From positions 2,621,001 to 2,685,000 of the forward strand of contig NZ_JPOJ01000001.1 of the NCBI RefSeq assembly GCF_000733855.1: 64,000 nucleotides of DNA, in the 5' to 3' direction. Positions 61,627 through 64,000 of this stretch are shown here, one piece after another (position 1 is the first letter of the stretch; each line of letters begins with the position of its first letter). Below the pieces are notes generated by a model. It was not told the origin of the DNA and made no database searches. It saw only the letters and a list, made by a program, of their open reading frames with translations. Made by a program: the position numbers and the translations under genes. Origin of the DNA: Methylomicrobium agile. Lineage in GTDB: Bacteria; Pseudomonadota; Gammaproteobacteria; Methylococcales; Methylomonadaceae.

Positions 61627-63231
61627 ATGACTAACCCTCTGTTATCCGTTCAAAACCTTAGCGTCGCCTTCAATCGCCACCACAAAGTCGTCGACTGCAT
61701 CAGTTTTTCGATCCATCCGGGCGAAACCTTCGCGCTGGTCGGCGAATCGGGTTCCGGCAAATCGATCACCGCTTTATCAGTGCTGCGCCTGTTACCGGAC
61801 AACGCCAGGATGGCCGCCGACTCGATCACGCTGAACGGCGATAACCTGCCCGCCCATTCGGAGCTGGAGTTGTGCCAAATCCGCGGACGGCGCATCGGCT
61901 TGATTTTTCAGGACCCGATGTCGTCGCTGAACCCGGTGATGACGGTCGGCAGGCAGATCGCGGAAGTGATCGAGAGCCATTTTTCGCTGCCGAAAGTGGC
62001 CGTGCGGAACCGCGTGCTGGAACTCATGCGTCAGGTCGAAATTCCCGATCCGGAGCAGCGGATCAACGATTATCCGCACCAGTTCTCGGGCGGCCAGCGG
62101 CAGCGCGTGATGATTGCGATCGCGCTGGCCGGCCGGCCCGATTTGTTGATCGCGGACGAGCCGACGACTTCGCTGGACGTGACGATCCAGGCGCAAATTC
62201 TGGTTTTGCTCAAAAACATTCAACAGCGGACCGGCATGGCGCTGTGGCTGATCAGCCACGATCTGGCGCTGGTTTCGACGCTGGCGGACCGGGTCGCGGT
62301 GATGCAGCAGGGCAAGATCGTCGAAACCGGCGCGCTGCCGGATTTTTTCGAACAGCCGAAACACCCATATACGCAAAAGCTGCTGCAAGCTTTGCCGTCG
62401 ATGCGAAGCTGCCTTGCGCATCGGCCCGAGCAAGCGCCGCCGCTGCTCAAGGTGGAAGATTTTCGCTGCTATTATCCGATCCGCAAAGGTCTGTTCAGGC
62501 GCGTGGTCGACCATGTGCGCGCGGTCGACGGGGTCAGTTTCACGATTCCAAGGGGCAAAACGCTGGCACTGGTCGGCGAATCCGGCTGCGGCAAGACCAC
62601 GCTCGGCAAGGCGTTGTTGAACCTGATTCCAGGCGGAGCGGGGCGGGTGCTTCTGGATGGGGTCGATCTCGGCCAGTTGACGGGGGAGGCATTGCGACGG
62701 AAGCGCGCGGACATGCAGATTGTGTTTCAGGATCCGTTTTCGTCGATGAATCCGCGCATGCTGGTTGGCGACATCGTGGCGGAGGGGATTCGCGCCCTGC
62801 GCCCCGGGACCGGCGCCGATGTCCGGCGAGAACAGGTCCGGCAATTGCTCGAACAGGTCGGCCTGCCGGCCGATGCGGCAGAGCGCTATCCGCATGAATT
62901 CTCGGGCGGCCAGCGCCAACGTATCTGCATCGCGCGCGCCCTGGCGGTCGATCCCAAGCTGATCGTCTGCGACGAACCGACCAGCGCGCTCGACGTATCG
63001 GTGCAGGCGCAGATCATCGAGCTTCTGAAAACCCTGCAGCGCGAAAAGAACGTTAGCTATCTGTTCATCACGCACGATCTGGCGGTCGTTGCCGAAATTG
63101 CCGACGCAGTTGCGGTGATGCACCGCGGGAGAATCGTCGAGTATGGCGACGTGAAGCAGGTGCTGACGGCGCCGCGGCACGACTATACCCGCAAACTGTT
63201 GGCGGCGGCGCCGGTTTTGGAAGTCGGCTGA
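61627..63231 (+). CDS. Peptide ABC transporter ATPase with two nucleotide-binding domains (YejF-like)
   Basis: 534 residues, tandem ABC domains. First: Walker [15 protein letters not shown], signature [19 protein letters not shown], Walker [14 protein letters not shown]. Second (from about 280): [45 protein letters not shown]. The OppD/F-type C-terminal segments [13 protein letters not shown] and [11 protein letters not shown] follow each. It energises the permease encoded at 58325. GTG 61624 is an alternative start. The codon use and GC are like the permease and unlike the two genes between them, so the cassette is the inserted part. Confidence 0.92.
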   Translation: MTNPLLSVQNLSVAFNRHHKVVDCISFSIHPGETFALVGESGSGKSITALSVLRLLPDNARMAADSITLNGDNLPAHSELELCQIRGRRIGLIFQDPMSSLNPVMTVGRQIAEVIESHFSLPKVAVRNRVLELMRQVEIPDPEQRINDYPHQFSGGQRQRVMIAIALAGRPDLLIADEPTTSLDVTIQAQILVLLKNIQQRTGMALWLISHDLALVSTLADRVAVMQQGKIVETGALPDFFEQPKHPYTQKLLQALPSMRSCLAHRPEQAPPLLKVEDFRCYYPIRKGLFRRVVDHVRAVDGVSFTIPRGKTLALVGESGCGKTTLGKALLNLIPGGAGRVLLDGVDLGQLTGEALRRKRADMQIVFQDPFSSMNPRMLVGDIVAEGIRALRPGTGADVRREQVRQLLEQVGLPADAAERYPHEFSGGQRQRICIARALAVDPKLIVCDEPTSALDVSVQAQIIELLKTLQREKNVSYLFITHDLAVVAEIADAVAVMHRGRIVEYGDVKQVLTAPRHDYTRKLLAAAPVLEVG

Positions 63232-63308
63232 CGGTTGAGGCTACAGGGCTGAAGCCCGTCCCGGCAATCCGAACAAGACCGTCCTTTCCCTGTTGATGAT
63301 GCCAGTTC

Positions 63309-63728
63309 TTACTCGCCATGCAGCGTGGCGACCATCTCCCGTTTGCCGCCATGATTCCGATGCTCGCAGAGATAAATGCCCTGCCATATCCCCAGGTTCA
63401 ATTTGCCTCGCGTGACCGGAATCGTCAGGCTCGAACCGAGCAGGCAGTTTTTGATGTGCGCGGGCATGTCGTCGTCGCCCTCGTAATCATGCAGATAATA
63501 AGGCGCGCGCTCCGGCACCATCTCGTTGAAATGGCTTTCCAGGTCCTGGCGCACGGTCGGGTCGGCGTTCTCGTTGAGCGCCAGGGAGGCGGAGGTATGC
63601 TTGATGAACAGATGCAGCAACCCGCAATGGATAGTGCTTAACTCCGGGATTTCCTGAAGGATCTCGTTGGTAACCAAATGAAAGCCGCGTTTTTTCGGCG
63701 GCAGAAAGAATGCTTTTTGTATCCACAT
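63309..63728 (-). CDS. yjbQ: YjbQ family protein (UPF0047, thiamine-phosphate-synthase-like)
   Basis: From ATG 63728 (GGGAG eight bases upstream) 139 residues beginning MWIQKAFFLPPKKRGFHLVT. Conserved His residues are in GLLHLFIKHTSASLALNENAD (metal or active site), MPAHIKNCLLGSSL and GIWQGIYLCEHRNHG. The family forms trimers; some members have weak thiamine phosphate synthase activity, but their true role is unsettled. It converges with the transporter ATPase gene after a 77-base gap. Confidence 0.9.
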   Translation of the reverse strand: MWIQKAFFLPPKKRGFHLVTNEILQEIPELSTIHCGLLHLFIKHTSASLALNENADPTVRQDLESHFNEMVPERAPYYLHDYEGDDDMPAHIKNCLLGSSLTIPVTRGKLNLGIWQGIYLCEHRNHGGKREMVATLHGE

Positions 63729-63886
63729 CGGGATGGCTCCCGTTCCGAAAAAGTCCATCATAGCATGGCCTGGAAACGGGGCTCATCGTCGGTAGTGAAA
63801 AACGGCAATGGAACCGCGGACACGTACGGCCTTGCCGCTTTGGGCGCGCGTTCCGCAGGGCGGTGGGCCGAAATGCTTAAATCGTT

Positions 63887-63915
63887 TTGAAAATTGCTAA
63901 ACATTATGATATATT
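63887..63915 (+). promoter_or_regulatory. Strong sigma70-type promoter
   Basis: TTGAAA (63887-63892) and TATATT (63910-63915) with exactly 17 bases between. It faces right, toward a gene beyond the window. Confidence 0.7.
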
Positions 63916-63920
63916 GAGTC

Positions 63921-63996
63921 TTTTAGGATGTGTCGGTATTTATGCCGTATCCTAACGGCAGAGGTTCGAAAGCGGTCGTTTCGAAGGTCCCTGCCG
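63921..63996 (+). ncRNA. Structured 5' leader (unidentified) downstream of the promoter
   Basis: Two hairpins are visible: TTAGGAT (63923-63929)/ATCCTAA (63949-63955) with inner CGGTAT/ATGCCG, and CGGCAG (63956-63961)/CTGCCG (63991-63996) enclosing TTCGAAA (63965-63971)/TTTCGAA (63979-63985). It begins within ten bases of the expected transcription start, so it is a leader RNA or the beginning of a small RNA. No known class is recognised. Confidence 0.45.
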
Positions 63997-64000
63997 CCAT

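Noticed and set aside
61792-63180. Open frame of 462 codons opposite the transporter ATPase
   Set aside because: Antisense shadow of tandem ABC domains; no recognisable motif.

Overview
The window comes from a gammaproteobacterial methanotroph of the Methylococcales (type I) kind. Two tandem genes for H4MPT-dependent methylene dehydrogenase (MtdB-like, 32556-34575) show the methanopterin formaldehyde-oxidation route. The start of pyruvate phosphate dikinase (1-380), a pyrophosphate-dependent phosphofructokinase (56858-58087), glycogen phosphorylase and carboxynorspermidine decarboxylase fit the PPi-linked central metabolism known for these bacteria. Base composition is GC-rich almost throughout; the genus cannot be fixed from the sequence alone. 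I see no tRNA, rRNA, CRISPR array, prophage or complete insertion sequence.

Layout. 0-4.5 kb: ppdK end, a Nudix/O-methyltransferase/TIGR02647 run, an orphan membrane fusion protein, an RcnB-like protein and a macrodomain protein. 4.5-5.1 kb: a chrA remnant ending in two copies of a 132-bp palindromic repeat. 5.1-12.4 kb: a c-di-GMP and two-component signalling block, whose histidine kinase carries three nearly identical PAS modules. 12.8-20.9 kb: a truncated haemoglobin, then glycoside-hydrolase genes (GH30, a GH94/GH161-like phosphorylase, GH17) around a D,D-carboxypeptidase. 21-32.4 kb: housekeeping genes (mazG, PfkB kinase, dgkA, gcvH, pcm, M23 peptidase, nitrilase plus GNAT, rof, degQ-like, MDR reductase, nspC, 5-FCL), including a broken second pcm copy. 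32.5-34.6 kb: the mtdB pair. 35-37.2 kb: rpsF-rpsR-DUF2232-rplI. 37.4-44.3 kb: rhodanese, aminotransferase, dksA-gluQ, a DMT exporter flanked by direct repeats, a membrane protein gene cut short by a repeat, a LOG protein, a DUF2238 protein and a 57-codon small gene. 44.8-51.6 kb: ilvBHC, glgP, trmL. 51.7-56.8 kb: a Fic protein behind a symmetric operator-like region, then a COG2345-type cysteine-rich regulator divergent from a two-domain multicopper oxidase and a cupredoxin/beta-propeller protein. 56.9-64 kb: pfp, then a peptide ABC transporter operon interrupted by an AT-rich AAA-ATPase/TOPRIM gene pair, yjbQ, and a strong promoter with a structured leader running off the end.

The best candidates for undescribed systems are the ATPase/TOPRIM pair inserted in the transporter operon (59.7-61.6 kb, possible phage defence), the regulator/multicopper oxidase/cupredoxin-propeller module (53-56.8 kb), the Fic gene with its four-half-site operator (51.7-52.9 kb), and the cytoplasmic/periplasmic beta-glucan gene set (13.5-20.9 kb). 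Short palindromic repeat families, two of which share a core sequence, recur in the intergenic regions and have ended at least two genes.
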